Below are positions 32,890-45,402 of a stretch of 64,000 nucleotides of DNA, piece by piece. The DNA lies in NCBI GenBank assembly GCA_942159475.1, contig OW804095.1:148604808-148668807 (forward strand), read 5' to 3'. The notes under the pieces are model-generated. The model saw only the letters and a program-made list of their open reading frames with translations. It was not told the DNA's origin and did not search any database. The DNA comes from Sthenelais limicola (lineage: Eukaryota; Annelida; Polychaeta; Phyllodocida; Sigalionidae). Numbering within the stretch: the first letter of the stretch is position 1; each line of letters begins with the position of its first letter. Position numbers and translations under genes: made by a program.

Positions 32890-34575
32890 CATTCATTGCC
32901 CTTCCCCTCACCGTCCTATCTTCCCTTCCCCTCTCCGTCCTATCTTCCCTTCCACTCTCTGTCCTATCTTCCCTTCCCCTCTCCGTCCTATCTTCCCTTC
33001 CCCTCTCCGTCCTATCTTCCCTTCCCCTCTCCATCCTATCGTCCCTTCCACTCTCTGTCCTATCTTCCCTTCCCCTCTCTGTCCTATCTTCCCTTCCCCT
33101 CTCCGTCCTATCTTCCCTTCCCCTTTCCGTCCTATCTTCCCTTCCCCTCTCCGTCCTATCGTCCTTTCCACTCTCTGTCCTATCTTCCCTTCCCCTCTCT
33201 GTCCTATCTTCCCTTCTCCTCTCCGTCCTATCTTCCCTTCCCCTCTCCGTCCTATCTTCCCTTCCCCTCTCCGTCCTATCTTCCCTTCCCCTCTCCGTCC
33301 TATCTTCCCTTCCCCTCTCCGTCCTATCGTCCCTTCCACTCTCTGTCCTATCTTCCCTTCCCATCTCTGTCCTATCTTCCCTTCCCCTCTCCGTCCTATC
33401 TTCCCTTCCCCTCTCTGTCCTATCTTCCCTTCCCCTCTCCGTCCTATCTTCCCTTCCACTCTCTGTCCTATCTTCCCTTCCCCTCTCCGTCCTATCTTCC
33501 CTTTCCCTCACCGTCCTATCTTCCCTTCCACTCTCTGTCCTATCTTCCCTTCCCCTCTCTGTCTTATCTTCCCTTCCCCTCTCCGTCCTATCTTCCCTTC
33601 CACTCTCTGTCCTATCTTCCCTTCCCCTCTCCGTCCTATCTTCCCTTCCCCTCACCGTCCTATCTTCCCTTCCCCTCTCCGTCCTATCTTCCCTTCCACT
33701 CTCTGTCCTATCTTCCCTTCCCCTCTCTGTCCTATCTTCCCTTCCCCTCTCCGTCCTATCTTCCCTTCCCCTCTCCGTCCTATCGTCCCTTCCCCTCTCC
33801 GTCCTATCTTCCCTTCCCCTCTCCGTCCTATCTTCCCTTCCACTCTCTGTCCTATCTTCCCTTCCCCTCTCTGTCCTATCTTCCCTTCCCCTCTCCGTCC
33901 TATCTTCCCTTCCCCTCTCCGTCCTATCGTCCCTTCCCCTCTCCGTCCTATCTTCCCTTCCCCTCACCGTCCTATCTTCCCTTCCACTCTCCGTCCTATC
34001 GTCCCTTCCACTCTCCGTCCTATCTTCCCTTCCCCTCTCCGTCCTATCTTCCCTTCCCCTCTCCGTCCTATCGTCCCTTCCCCTCTCTGTCCTATCTTCC
34101 CTTCCCCTCTCCGTCCTATCTTCCCTTTCCCTCTCCGTTCTATCTTCCCTTCCCCTCTCCGTCCTATATTCCCTTTCCCTCTCCGTCCTATCTTCCCTTT
34201 CCCTCTCCGTCCTATCTTCCCTTTCCCTCTCCTTCCTATCGTCCCTTCCCCTCTCCGTCCTATATTCCCTTTCCCTCTCCGTCCTATCTTCCCTTTCCCC
34301 CTCCGTCCTATCTTCCCTTTCCCTCTCCTTCCTATCGTCCCTTCCCCTCTCCGTCCTATCTTCCCTTCCCCTCTCCGTTCTATCTTCCCTTCCCCTCTCC
34401 GTCCTATTGTCCCTTCCCCTCACCGTCCTATCGTCCCTTCCCCTCACCGTCCTATCGTCCCTTCCACTCTCCGTCCTATCGTCCCTTCCCCTCTCCGTCC
34501 TATCGTCCCTTCCTATCTTCCCTTCCCCTCTCCATCCTATCTTCCCTTCCCCTCTCCCTCCTATCTTCCCTTCTC
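32890..34575. repeat. 24-bp minisatellite, about 69 units
   Basis: Units of the form CTTCCCTTCCCCTCTCCGTC+CTAT repeat head to tail. Variants (CACTCTCTGT, CCTCTCTGT, CTCACCGT, TATCGTCC) are arranged so that around 33697, 33841 and 33985 the same variant returns every 144 bp, a six-unit higher-order repeat. Because 24 is divisible by 3, long open frames exist on both strands (8-residue PIFPSPLR-like on plus, GREDRTER-like on minus). They lack any non-repeat domain and are treated as by-products. The array begins about 200 bp beyond the stop of the 34774-41697 gene and may lie in its 3' UTR, where the transcript would be purine-rich. Confidence 0.95.
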
Positions 34576-34773
34576 TATCTCTCATCTGCTGTTCCCTCTC
34601 CCACTCTCTTTCTCCTCAGGCCTCGCCCTTTCTCGTCCATCGCCAAGGATCCTGGAAGATGTCCTCCACATAAAGATGCCAAGGGTAGGTTGTTCCACGA
34701 AGGGTGCGTCCAGAGTACTGTACTGAGCATTAGTATAGCAAGCCATTTGGCTAACAACTCAATAAACTGCTTG

Positions 34774-37700
34774 TCAAGTTTTATCAATCGATAATGTTGC
34801 CAATCCTTCCTGAACGCGACGCCGTCTAGTGGCAGACCTATCAGCAGCCTAAATAAAAGAAATTAGGAATAATCGCTGTTAATAACTCTAAATCATACAT
34901 TTCTAAAAAAAAAAAAAAAAAAAGAAAGAATAATGTGCCTGTAGCCACTTGGATATGTATGGGTAGTGACTGATGGTTTAATTGATTGATGATTGAACCT
35001 TGTAGTGGATATATGTGAAATTAGGAATGTCTGTATCTTTTGTTTATACTAGGGAATAGCTATGTCATGATTTCGACATAATTTCGTGATGTTATTCACT
35101 CACTATATGTATTATATCGATGTGGGAATATTGAGTTTCTTACATGATTAATATGGTTTATTGGTAAAAGAATATATGTTAAACCCATCAGCACTAACTG
35201 AGAATATTGTACTTGATACATAATTAATGTAGCTTAATAAGAATATTAAATACAAAACAATATCATAAGACATACCTGGTAGTCTAAAGGTAGGTTGTTC
35301 ATAAAAGGAGTGTGTTGCGTGTGTACCATGGCTGGACGATCCTCAACATCTCTCCTCTGTCTATTTACCTATAGGAGGGAAGTCATATGTTACTGTAAAG
35401 AAATATATATATATATATATTCTTCCCGGAATCCCACCAGAAAACAATAAGTATAAGGACATCACATAACAGTATAATGGAGATTACACGTCAATCGTTA
35501 AATATACAATATATGGTTACGGCTAGCCATACTAGCCATACAAGCTTTATAATCATTCAAACATAGTCAAACATATCACTCAAAATCAGATGATATTATG
35601 AAACAGTTGTCCCCATGTTTCCCAGCTGCAGACTACCGACCTTATTTTGGGGCGGGGGGGGGGGGGGCGATTATTAAAAATGTATTCCAAAGAACTCGGA
35701 ATTCCAAGAACGCCTGATGAGACCATTTCTGGTATATAACCCAACCCTGGTTGAAAAATCATTGAACAATCATATTATTTCATCATTTTGGATTCGAGCT
35801 ATTTCAGAATCCACAAGAAACCCTATAGGGATCTCATATATCCAGAAAAGCCTCAAACGGGGCTGCTCGATTACGTAACAATGGGGGATTCTCCAGGCAA
35901 CAGTCAATAGTTGCTATAGAGTGCTCAGGTAGAATATTCGACAGAGGCACAGCCGCCTGGCTACATAGAGAATTATACAAACAATAGTCGCCATATTGTT
36001 TTTTCACTTTTACCCGGTCCCTAAGAATTCTATTAAATGAAGAGATGACAATTCATTATTTTAACATAATATATTCCAAAGGGCTCCATGGCCATGCATG
36101 CCATGTATGTTTCGATTTCAACAGAAATTCTGTGGACAGATAGTGCCTTGATCTATTGTTTTCTCGATAATTGGAACTGTGTATGATGGAGAAATTAGTT
36201 GGTTAGGAATTCGTATATGAGCACGTTGCGCTAGGGAAGATGTATTCTTTAAATTTTCAAATAAATTTCAATTCTTGTATCGTAAAACTAGTCAAGGGCT
36301 TGCAACCTGATCTTTTCTCTCTTGTAATGCATGTATTATACTTTATCTCCTTAAAACCATAGACAAATTTTTATCCCAGTAATTGGAAAGTCTAATGCAG
36401 AAATTAGCGTATACTGATTATTACTATTTATGTGTACTCGAAAATAAGTTACTAGACCCTCGTTATGCTAGATTTCCCTATGAAATATAATCTACTAATT
36501 TGTGTAATCCTTATGTTTATATGATAAAACTCTTTGTACTACAAGAATAATGTCCTTGTGGCTTAATGTTTCCGTAGAATAAACAATTTAAACAAACATA
36601 AACAAGTCAAACATAGAATAAAGAAATGCTTTTCAGATTTCCTAAAAGTTAGAACCGTTTGAATCCAGTTAATCTTTGCAAATATATATTTGTTTTACTT
36701 GTGACTCATTTTTCTGTGACACAACACATATTGATAGAAATTTGAATTAAATACCTCCAAAACAGAATGGGAATGGTCCACATTGAAGGCCCCAGGCAAA
36801 GTACCATTCGCATCAAAGTGTTGCGTTAGCGTGCTATCTTCACTCTTGATCTGCAAGTACAATACATTAACATCTGCTAGTTTACAAGGAAAACATTCTG
36901 ATGATCAATAGATCTATAATCATTAATTTGCCATCAGCATTTGGGAGAATCAACTGGGTTTTGGGGGTTGGTAAATGATCCTGAATACAAAATCTAACTG
37001 ACATTTACTATAGATAGACTATGCTATAGAATTATTAATAACTTTTATTCTAACAAGAATATACAATAAATTATATTACTTTTATTTACAGCTCATGAGA
37101 TGCATATCAAAGTTGCATATCAGGTATTAAGGTATGGCATAGAACACATGGAAAAGCCAACATGACTGTACAGCTGAAACGTGTACATGGACATTAAACT
37201 CAGAATATTCATGGAAGGTTGAAACTAGTACGCCAGGAATTATAGTTTACTATAGTTAACTAGGTTTAATTATCATTGTTATTGGTACAAAAATAACTGT
37301 TAAATTTAAAATCTTGGAAATAATGTATACGGGTCAGATTGTCAGAAAATGTACAATTGGCAGCTGAAAACATTTAGTAAATTCTGCAAAATAAGACTGG
37401 AATTTGGCCAATACTAGGTAAATTGGAGTATATTCGGCATTGCATTGATTCTAGCAATCTGTTTGGTTAGGTTGAACTGTATTTTGAACTTTATTTTCCT
37501 CTGAAATTTGGGTTATTTGAGAGGTTTGGTGAAGTGGAATTGTACATTTTCTGAAAATCTGACCCATACACAAATTGATCTGTGAAGGGCACCTGGGAAG
37601 ACCAACAAAATGAGCTGACTGGACTGGTCTTCTTTACACTCACTGTAATTATTCATAAGAGAAATAAAAATACTTACTATACACGCATTGCTCTGAAAAC

Positions 37701-40700
37701 AACGTATCTAGAGTGAGTTATGCATAGTGCGTATTTCACTAGCGAGTTATGTGGGGTTGTCACGGCAACCAATTTGTTTTTTTACTAAGATTATTGTTGA
37801 AATTTAAATTCATGACTCATTTTTTCCCCTATTTTTATGATTGAAAGAATATAAAAATAAATCTGTTAACTAACTCGGTACGTGGTTTCAGTCACTTCAT
37901 CGGTATCTCTCAGTTAACTTGACAATTTTAAATACATTTCTTTAATTATTCATTTCTTTTCTTTTATTCATTAGAATGTGTTGCCTTGTGAATTTAAAAT
38001 CTCATATCTCACACACACGTACATCAAAAAGTGTTACCGAAATAGTATCTTAATCTTCATCCCTAAAGGAATTCATTTTACTAATCTAAAAGATCGATAT
38101 AAATCCTAGTTTATATGCGCCACCTTATTTCAAATTGTTATTTATTTCTTGGCCACGCCATACAAACTTAGAATTACGCTATCAAAAAATACTTTCTCCA
38201 TCCACTCTGAAGTTCATACATTCACGTAGCCTTCTAACATGCTCAATTTATCACATAGTTAATCCATGATTAATCGAAGTATAAATGCCGAAGGGACTTG
38301 TGACGACCACACACCGAAGTGCCTTGTTTCATTGACTGCCAGTGTTTATATTTAGACATGTGTCCTTGACTCACCAACTAGCCACAGTGCTTCAAGTAAC
38401 GGTGGTGGTAGGACGTGCGGAAGAAACAGTAAGGACTGAAATTTGTGTTTTTTTCCACCTTTAATAAGAGGAGTATTTCATCATTCCTAAAGACTATAAT
38501 CTCACAAAGTTTTATTGGAATAGTTTCTATCTTTCATTTTCAAAAACTCTATCCAAATAATTGGGGCTATCAATCTTCAATTGCTATTTCCCAACTTATG
38601 CCCATGATTCAGGACTGTCACCCTCGATTTTATTTCATTCCAGGATACCCTCTAAATGATTCTGGAGAGAAACTTAGTACATTATCTTAATGCATGTCAA
38701 TAGACCACAGGACCCTCACTTGAAAGAGTGTCTGCCGATTCATCGCACCTTTATCACCATTGCCTTGCTTTCTTATTTAATATTATTCGAGCATTTAGGA
38801 TTATAATAATTCTATATTTCTCATTCATATTATTCCTACCATTTGGTTGGACAGTGCAGGTAATTGATCCGTGGGGGCGACACTGTCTACACTGTTCGCC
38901 TCGTCATGGGCTACATCGGGGATTACATATGTGTGTGCTGCATTAACTGATCTCGACTCTGAGTCGACCTGAAAGAACAAAAGAATGTGAATAATGCTAG
39001 TAATGTTGCTATGGCAAGGAAGCGTAATATATTGATTTTTTATTTCCAAAGTTTTACATAGGAAATGGGTTCTGCCGTCTGTTTTTACAACTTTTTCCAC
39101 TTGTACAATTTACAGTACTTAGTACAGTGGAACTTCGCATAAAGACCACCTCTCTATAGAGACCACCCCTCTCTTAAGACCAGTTCCTCTGTCCCGATTT
39201 GCTTTCCTCTTATTAGATTAGCCCCTCTAATGAGACCACCCCGCTATGAGACCACAAATCATTCAGTCCCAAGGCTGGTCTCAATAGAGAGGTTCTACTG
39301 TACACGCATTGCATGTGATATGGGTTATAGCGCTTTGGGTGTAGGCTCTTTTTGGTTAGCTGTACAAGTATTAGACCACTAGAGTTCATATCAGATATTA
39401 GTTACACTTTCATATATGTGACGTGTTTCAGGGAAATGAGTCATGAGTCGCAACATTGATATTTTTCAAAGGTTTTTTTTACAAAGTCTCTTCATTGGAA
39501 TTTTCTGATTTTTAGAGGGATTATAAATCATTGTCATATGAATCTATATAAGAAATTTCGGGACATTGTCATAAATATATCCTTGCGTTTTGAAGGCCTT
39601 TGTATGGAGTATATTTAGTTACTTTACTGGTAATTACCCATCCAGAAACATTGCAAACTTTTTTTTCAAAAATAAAAATATCAATCTTAAAATATCTAAA
39701 TACTTATTAGGTATCCTAGTGTTTAATATCATTGGAATCGCCTTTTTCTCATCTTTTCAAATATGGTTATATCTCAAAATCCATTTTGGCGACTTATGAC
39801 TCATTTTCCTGAAACACATCATATATGTGATACCCTGCTGTGCTTGTCTGTCCTTAACTGCATCGGGTGCCAGTGGAAGACCACCGTAATTGTGAGCTGG
39901 GGGTTGTATTTATACCTTATGGGTCAGATTTTCAGAAAATGTACAATTGGCAGCTCTACACATTTAGTAAATTTTGCTAAATTAGGCTGAAAAGTGATGA
40001 ATACCGGGTATATCTGAGTATAATTTTGGTATCGCATTGACTTAAAGTATCAGTTCTATTATGTTAAACTGCATTTTAAAGCTCATTTTTGTTTCAAATG
40101 TGGGTTATTTGAGAGGATTATTAAAGGTGAATTGTACATTTTCTAAAGATCTGACCCGTATACTTAATGTAACTGTGCTATAATCGTGCCCATACCTAAA
40201 TAAAGATTTTTAATTTTTAAAAGAAAATTGAAAGTGTAAAGATTACTGCACTGACCAACGTCAGAATGACATTCCCTTTATACTGCTTACGACCCTGTCC
40301 ACCTCTGAGGATAGCTGGGTGGTTGGGCACCAGAGGTTCCAAATCCCTCTGCTTGGTGACCCGGTGCATAACAAAGTATTTGTCACTGTGGCGAGGGTAG
40401 AGCTGTTTCAGCTGTAGCTGAACGGTTTCTTCAGTACTGGTGAGGGAGAATCGAACTGATGAGGGTTCGCCATTAAAGTAATGTGTTGCTGGAAAACCTG
40501 GAAAATAGTTCTCAACATAAATCTTTTAAAAGAAAACCATCATGCCTGGTCTACATGAGTATGTATGATTAGTAAATTAGTATACCTTCAAGTTGATGCT
40601 TGTATGACGTTAAAGAAATATGTGATGAAAATTGTCGATTTTAATTACTCATGTATAGACTTGTATTTGTAGAATTGAGGAGGAAAACAAAAATACATAA

Positions 40701-41697
40701 GTTGGTCAATCGACCCTGAAATTATACGTGTGTAAATAATTGTTGTTTTTTTTGGATGGGATCCAGCGTGACGTCATGCGGGTATGACGTCATTAGCATG
40801 GTAGCGACGACTGGTGACACTGTGTTTTGCTCGTATTATATGTGTAAATAATTGTGTAAGAATCTTTGTTCTCTACCAATACAATTGTAAAGCCTTAAAG
40901 AATAATCATTATGCATATCATTACTAAAATTTTGAAATGAGCTCCATGCGAATACCATGTAACATAAAATTGATCTCAATAAATTCATTTTTTCTTTTTT
41001 TTAAAAAAAACTTGAAGGTTATTTTTCTGGGTGAGGTCGCCAGAAAATGGTGAGGTCGCCAGAAAATGTACAATTCACCTTCACCAATTCTTTCAAATAA
41101 CTCATATTTCAGACGGGTCAAAATACAGTTCAACCTAAGCAAACAGATTGCTAGAATCAATGCAATGCCAAATATACTTGAATTTACCTAGTATTGGCCA
41201 AATTGCAGTCTATTTTAGCACAATTTACTAAATGTGTACAGCTGCTAATTGAACATTTTCTGAAAATCTGACCCATATGGGAGAAGTAGTTCATAATACC
41301 AATAAACATTAGTTTCTCAACTAGCTAAGAGATAGTATGTTCTAATACATTTTTAATACAATATAAGGGTATTGGTCGGTCCAGACCAAGCAGCGTGAAA
41401 CACAGCATAAAAGTATAGTAAATTGCTAAAGATCACTGAAACTTATTTACCATAGCCCATCTCTGTGTGTCTCTGAGCAGTGTCACATAGTGGTTTCTTG
41501 GAGAGTGGCGGGAGACTGCACCCTTCAGGTAGCAGGTAGATATAGACGGAGATAACTGTTGGCTTAGGACCCCGCCTTCCTCTTGGTATGTCAATTAGCT
41601 GTTGACCAGATGCCCCTATGCTGGTGGCAGCATTCTGATGGTTCCCGCTTAGTTGGTTTTGCCACTGTTGAATATCCGTGGGAAAATTGGAAAAGTC
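34774..41697 (-). CDS. Six-exon 3' part of an unknown host gene
   Basis: Exons (minus): 41697-41451, 40497-40256, 38968-38840, 36850-36755, 35368-35276, 34848-34774 (TGA). All have GT..AG ends. The first join is phase 1 (MGYGFPATHYF) and all others are phase 0; lengths sum to 882 nt, 293 codons plus stop. The first two exons encode a compact globular region (GRRGPKPTVISVYIYLL, LLPEGCSLPPLSKK, YFVMHRVTKQRDLEPLVPNH). The later exons encode a low-complexity acidic then basic tail (AADRSATRRRRVQEG). No signal peptide or membrane segment is seen in this part. The 5' exons are not identified; the next upstream locus is the terminal exon at 45403. Introns hold several small TIR elements. I do not recognise the family. 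Confidence 0.7.
34862..35275. other. Last intron
   Basis: Contains an A-run (34903-34921) and otherwise AT-rich sequence; nothing else recognised. Confidence 0.5.
35369..36754. other. Intron, 1.4 kb
   Basis: Contains a (TA)n tract (about 35403-35420) and a G-run (about 35646-35667). No exon or bounded repeat was found. Confidence 0.5.
37327..37568. mobile_element. 240-bp TIR element, copy 1
   Basis: Begins GGGTCAGATTGTCAGAAAAT and ends with the near-complement TTTTCTGAAAATCTGACCC, with the shared interior (ACACATTTAGTAAATTCTGC-like, then TTGGGTTATTTGAGAGG). Lies in an intron of the 34774-41697 gene. No ORF; depends on a transposase elsewhere. Confidence 0.85.
39123..39302. mobile_element. 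180-bp TIR element with GAGACCACC repeats
   Basis: Ends TACAGTGGAAC (39123) and GTTCTACTGTA (39292-39302) are inverted repeats including a TA at each end, the form of Tc1/mariner-related miniature elements. The interior is built of repeated (A)GAGACCACCCCT(C) units. Located in an intron. Confidence 0.75.
39918..40160. mobile_element. 240-bp TIR element, copy 2
   Basis: TATGGGTCAGATTTTCAG at the start and TCTGACCCGTATA at the end. The interior belongs to the variant with GATGAATACCGGGTATATCTG, shared with copies 4 and 5. Confidence 0.85.
41050..41278. mobile_element. 240-bp TIR element, copy 3 (inverted, one end altered)
   Basis: Opposite orientation to copy 1 and of its variant. The right end is typical (AAAATCTGACCCATAT), while the left end is replaced by a short tandem duplication of GGTGAGGTCGCCAGAAAATG. 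Confidence 0.75.
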
Positions 41698-42175
41698 CTG
41701 CAATAAATTAATTGTATTAGAATAAAGTCTATCAAGAGGCAATATCGGACGAAATGTTTCACTAAAGCGAACATATATTAGACCATACTATATCCATGCA
41801 AATATGTTCTTGTAATTCCTAATTGTCTAACTACATCATTGTACTAACTTAATGATTATAAGAATATAAGGTTTTCACAGCCTTAACCAAGGCTGAATGT
41901 ATGTTACCTATATTCTCTTAAACCGTAAATATCCTCCTATCTCTCACCCCTCATCCTATCATTGTAGTTCTCTCCTAGTTTCTTCTTTTAGCGAGTCTCT
42001 TTCTATTTGTGTTGTTACATACATAAACAAGTCACAGTTTATAGAACCCAAAGGTAATAGCCACTCAACCAGATTTAAACATTCAAATGGTTAAAACTGA
42101 GGCTCATTTCCTACCAATTATACACATGTCATTGTACTCTGCAAGAATAGATTGTATATTGTCATATTATTTTGT

Positions 42176-42193
42176 GTATCGATTAATAAACGT

Positions 42194-42229
<36 letters not shown>
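42176..42229 (+). repeat. Poly(A) tail of a retroposed sequence
   Basis: ATTAATAAACG (polyadenylation signal AATAAA) is followed about 10 bp later by an A-run of roughly 30 ending at 42227. This resembles the 3' end of a reverse-transcribed RNA. The body upstream (about 41880-42175) has no recognised coding content. Confidence 0.5.
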
Positions 42230-42434
42230 AGGCGGGACAATGAATCACACTCGTAGACAGTGGTTATCTTATCACATTGTTTCACTGCTTAACTATAACA
42301 TTGTACTATTATAGTGTAATGATGACAACTGTTTCTCTTCACCACATTACTATGAATATCTCACCGTATTACATGTGTTGTCTGTATAATTCTGATTTTA
42401 TCTGTTTTCTTATGAATTGACCCATTGTAATATA

Positions 42435-42672
42435 TGGGTCAGATTTTTAGAAAATGCACAATCTACAGTTCTACACATCTCCCAAATTCTGCTAAATTAG
42501 AGTGAAAAATGATAAATACTGAGTGTATCTGAGTGTATTCCGTATTGTATTCATTTAATAAATCTGTCTGATTATGTTGAGCTATATTCTGAACCTGATT
42601 TTCGTCTTAGATTTGGGTTATTTGAGAAGATTGGTGAAGGCCAAATTGTACATTTTCTGACAACTTGATCCA
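42435..42672. mobile_element. 240-bp TIR element, copy 4
   Basis: Starts TGGGTCAGATTTTTAG after a TATA and ends with a mutated arm (CAACTTGATCCA) before TATG. The interior is of the copy 2 type. Confidence 0.8.
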
Positions 42673-42860
42673 TATGCTGGGCGCGTTCGAAAATCCTGGA
42701 TATCCGGGAAATGTAACCCCAGTTAAAATAAAATATTAAAACAGCAAACCTATATGAAGATTCTTAGTTGTCTAACCTATATGAAAGGCCTCATAGGACA
42801 GGATGGACATTCATTCAATTATACACCTGAAAGATCTTTTCTTATGTGGCCGAATGAATG

Positions 42861-43097
42861 AGGGTCAGATTTTCAGAAAATGTACAATTGGCCTTCACCA
42901 ATCCTCTCAAATAACCCACATTTAAGACAAAAATAAGTTTCAAAATGCAGTTTAACATAACAGAAATGATACTTTAAATCAATGCGATACCAAATGTACT
43001 CAGATATGCCCGGTATTCATCATTTTTCAGCAGAATTTAGGAGAATTTCCTAAATGTGTAGAGCTGACAATTGTACATTTTCTGAAAATCTGACCCA
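42861..43097. mobile_element. 240-bp TIR element, copy 5 (inverted)
   Basis: GGGTCAGATTTTCAGAAAAT ... TTTTCTGAAAATCTGACCCA, interior inverted relative to copy 2. It lies only 190 bp from copy 4, in the opposite orientation. Confidence 0.85.
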
Positions 43098-43659
43098 TAA
43101 CAATATACTTGGTAGAAATGGCCAAGTACATGTTGCGCTGGTGGCGGTTCTTAAAAATGCTTTCTCTGTAACTTTTCACCTTTTTTTTTTATCTTCAAAC
43201 AGAGATTTGTAGACATTCTGTTGACGTAAGAGTCATCACTCTGATATCGGAAATAATATTATCTTTTGAATATGTATCGCCTATCACAAACCATGGCTAA
43301 CAAAACCAAGACCCGGTTGCTATTGTTAGGAGAGATCGTGTTATTTCAACAGCTTGGGGCGATTTAAGTATTTTGGCCGATGTTGCGGATTTTAAATGAC
43401 AGTGAGTAGACCGGGAAAATACAAAGCCAGCGGTTATCGAGAAATCTGTGAAATAAAATAGGTTTATCCGTATGATTTTGCTGCGGAAAGAAACATTTAT
43501 GCTGGTTTTCCAAGGAGAGCAACCCTAAAAAATTATTGCATCTATTTATCCGCAACAAAACACTGTGGCGAGAGCACACATGTACTATTGTACATAAGTT
43601 GTACTTGCCGAATTGTTACCCAAAGGGCTTGTCATAATATTTTAGACCAGGTTTGGTCA

Positions 43660-43825
43660 GATTCTGGGGTGTATTTTTTCACAATAGACCATGGCAATCA
43701 CTTCCGGCAACTTCCGGGGGTTATAGACCTCGAAAGAACTGGTAAATAAAAGGTCTAGAGGTCGGTGAATCTTTTTTTCTTAATGGCCCTCAGTCGAATC
43801 TGACCAAATCGGGTCTAAAAGCACT
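43660..43825. other. Repeat-like segment beside the palindrome
   Basis: CAGATTCTGGGG, TAGACCATGG and TAGACCTCGAAAG echo phrases in the adjacent palindrome (43826-43935) and in 43795-43820, suggesting an older, diverged copy. No boundaries set. Confidence 0.3.
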
Positions 43826-43935
43826 AATACCCTCGGTTTTGGATGGTCTGGGTGGTCTATTGCCTGCTGGAAATTCTCGGGGCTAACGCCCCTCGAATTG
43901 TCCACCAGGCTATAGACCACCCAGACCATCCAAAA
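43826..43935. repeat. 110-bp palindrome
   Basis: Arms run outward from GGGGC-TAAC-GCCCC (about 43879-43892) with a few mismatches, reaching TACCCTCGGTTTTGGATGGT on the left and its complement ending ACCTCGGGTA on the right. Foldback or MITE-type repeat, with no ORF. Confidence 0.85.
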
Positions 43936-44027
43936 CCTCGGGTACAAATGGCACTCTGCTGGGTTCAGACTAATTGAGACACATCGGAGAACAGAACAGG
44001 ACTCACTCCTTCGGGAATCCTCCCATT

Positions 44028-44195
44028 TTCTAATCTTTTCAAGATCAGTTCGAACCCAAACAGAGTGCCATTTGCTATTTATTACACACTGTATTTGTTA
44101 CTACATTAATACAAATAGTATAACCATCTTTTCTGATCTTTTCAAGATTGGTTTGAACCCAAACAGGGTGCTCATTTTCTATTTATTACACACTG
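44028..44195. repeat. Tandem duplication of a ~65-bp block
   Basis: CTTTTCAAGAT..GTT..GAACC and TATTTATTACACACTG occur at 44035-44098 and again at 44140-44193, with about 85-90% similarity by eye. Confidence 0.7.
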
Positions 44196-44819
44196 GAATG
44201 ATCATCATTTAAATTTTTAAAGTAAATTAACTTGTTTAGCCTAGGGTTGACAATGTCGACAGGTACATGAAGGCTATCTGCTATCATAGCCATTCTTAAG
44301 AGCATGTAAACTGGTTATTTCTTGTCTTCTATCCAGCATACTTAGTCATGTAACCTTTCTGTTGTAGAAAATAATAGAAAATCCAGTTTAAAAGGTTGTT
44401 ACAAACCAACCAGCTAAAATGTGGAATGTATATCTTCACTTAGGCTAGGCGTACTCGAGAGCGGTAGAAATGGATGAGCTCGAGGGCAGATACCTTGAAT
44501 AAAAGTTATTTTTACACAAAAAAAAACTTGTTTAGCCTAAACCTTAGCTCACATGATTAAGGACAACGTATGCCTATGCTGCGCCAACCAGATTGTTTCA
44601 TTTTGTCATGTGGAACCATGGAAGCCCAAACTGATCAAGTGAGCAGTTTGGATCAACTGAACTGCAACCCCAAACTGCAGTTGTATGAATACAAGGCGGC
44701 TGCATCAGTCAGTATTATCCTGAACGTTGAGGAATAAAGACCTAGTGCTACAGTTCCGCACGGGCTCAAGGAAAACAAAAACAGAAAGGGAAATTAAATA
44801 GTTTTTATTTTTATTACAA

Positions 44820-45140
44820 CACAAGTTCTATCAACCAATCCCAACCTTTGATAAATACTCAGTTTGAAATACACAAATAGTTTGAATGGAGAATTTCTAT
44901 CAACCAATCCCAACCTTTGATAAATTGGAAAGGAAAGTTTTTATTCTTATTACAGAATCCTTCTTTCATTCACTATCAACCATCAAATATAAACAGAACT
45001 TCGTTACGTTTGCTGCACTATGCACCATACATCTACAACTCATAAAAACAATACAAGAACAAGAACAAAACATACAAAGTTTGAGATACAAATAGTTTGT
45101 ATGGGAACTTTATACCAACCAATCCCAATCTTTAATGAAT
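44820..45140. repeat. Three copies of the ~70-bp motif also found at 32.75 kb
   Basis: TATCAACCAATCCCAACC occurs at about 44830 and 44900, and a diverged copy at 45112. The last two are preceded by CAAATAGTTTG. Followed by a CT-rich tract (45140-45360) and then the terminal exon at 45403. Confidence 0.7.
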
Positions 45141-45400
45141 TAACTCCCTTCTACTTCCCCTCATATCTTCTCTTCCCCTACTCTTACCTAGCTGCTGCTC
45201 TTCTCTCCCTTCTCCACTCCCCAGTACCTCCACTAGCTATCCCTTCCTTTTCCCTCTCCTTCTCGTGTCCCTTCCTCTTCTTAGCACTCCCACATTTGAG
45301 CTTTATCCTGCTCTGTCTCTCATCATTATCATTCTGTGTCAACATCCTCATCCATCCCAACTTCCAAGCTTTCTCATTGCCAAGGAACCAGTCCCACCAG
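45140..45400. repeat. CT-rich tract, unexpanded counterpart of the minisatellite
   Basis: Pyrimidine-rich but not periodic. It sits between the 70-bp motif and a CATTGCCAAGGAACC segment, just as the 24-bp array sits between its copy of the motif and CATCGCCAAGGATCC at 34640-34655. The two loci thus share order and flanks. Confidence 0.5.
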
Positions 45401-45402
45401 AG

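Noticed and set aside
32890..34575. Regular repeats considered as a CRISPR array
   Set aside because: Units are contiguous without spacers, and the context is eukaryotic.
32771..34794. Four long ORFs (about 180-650 codons) on both strands
   Set aside because: All are translations of the 24-bp repeat, whose length keeps frames open; no unique domain at either end.
44622..44741. 39-codon plus-strand ORF with good Kozak context
   Set aside because: Very short, stop overlaps an AATAAA, no splice site or homology.
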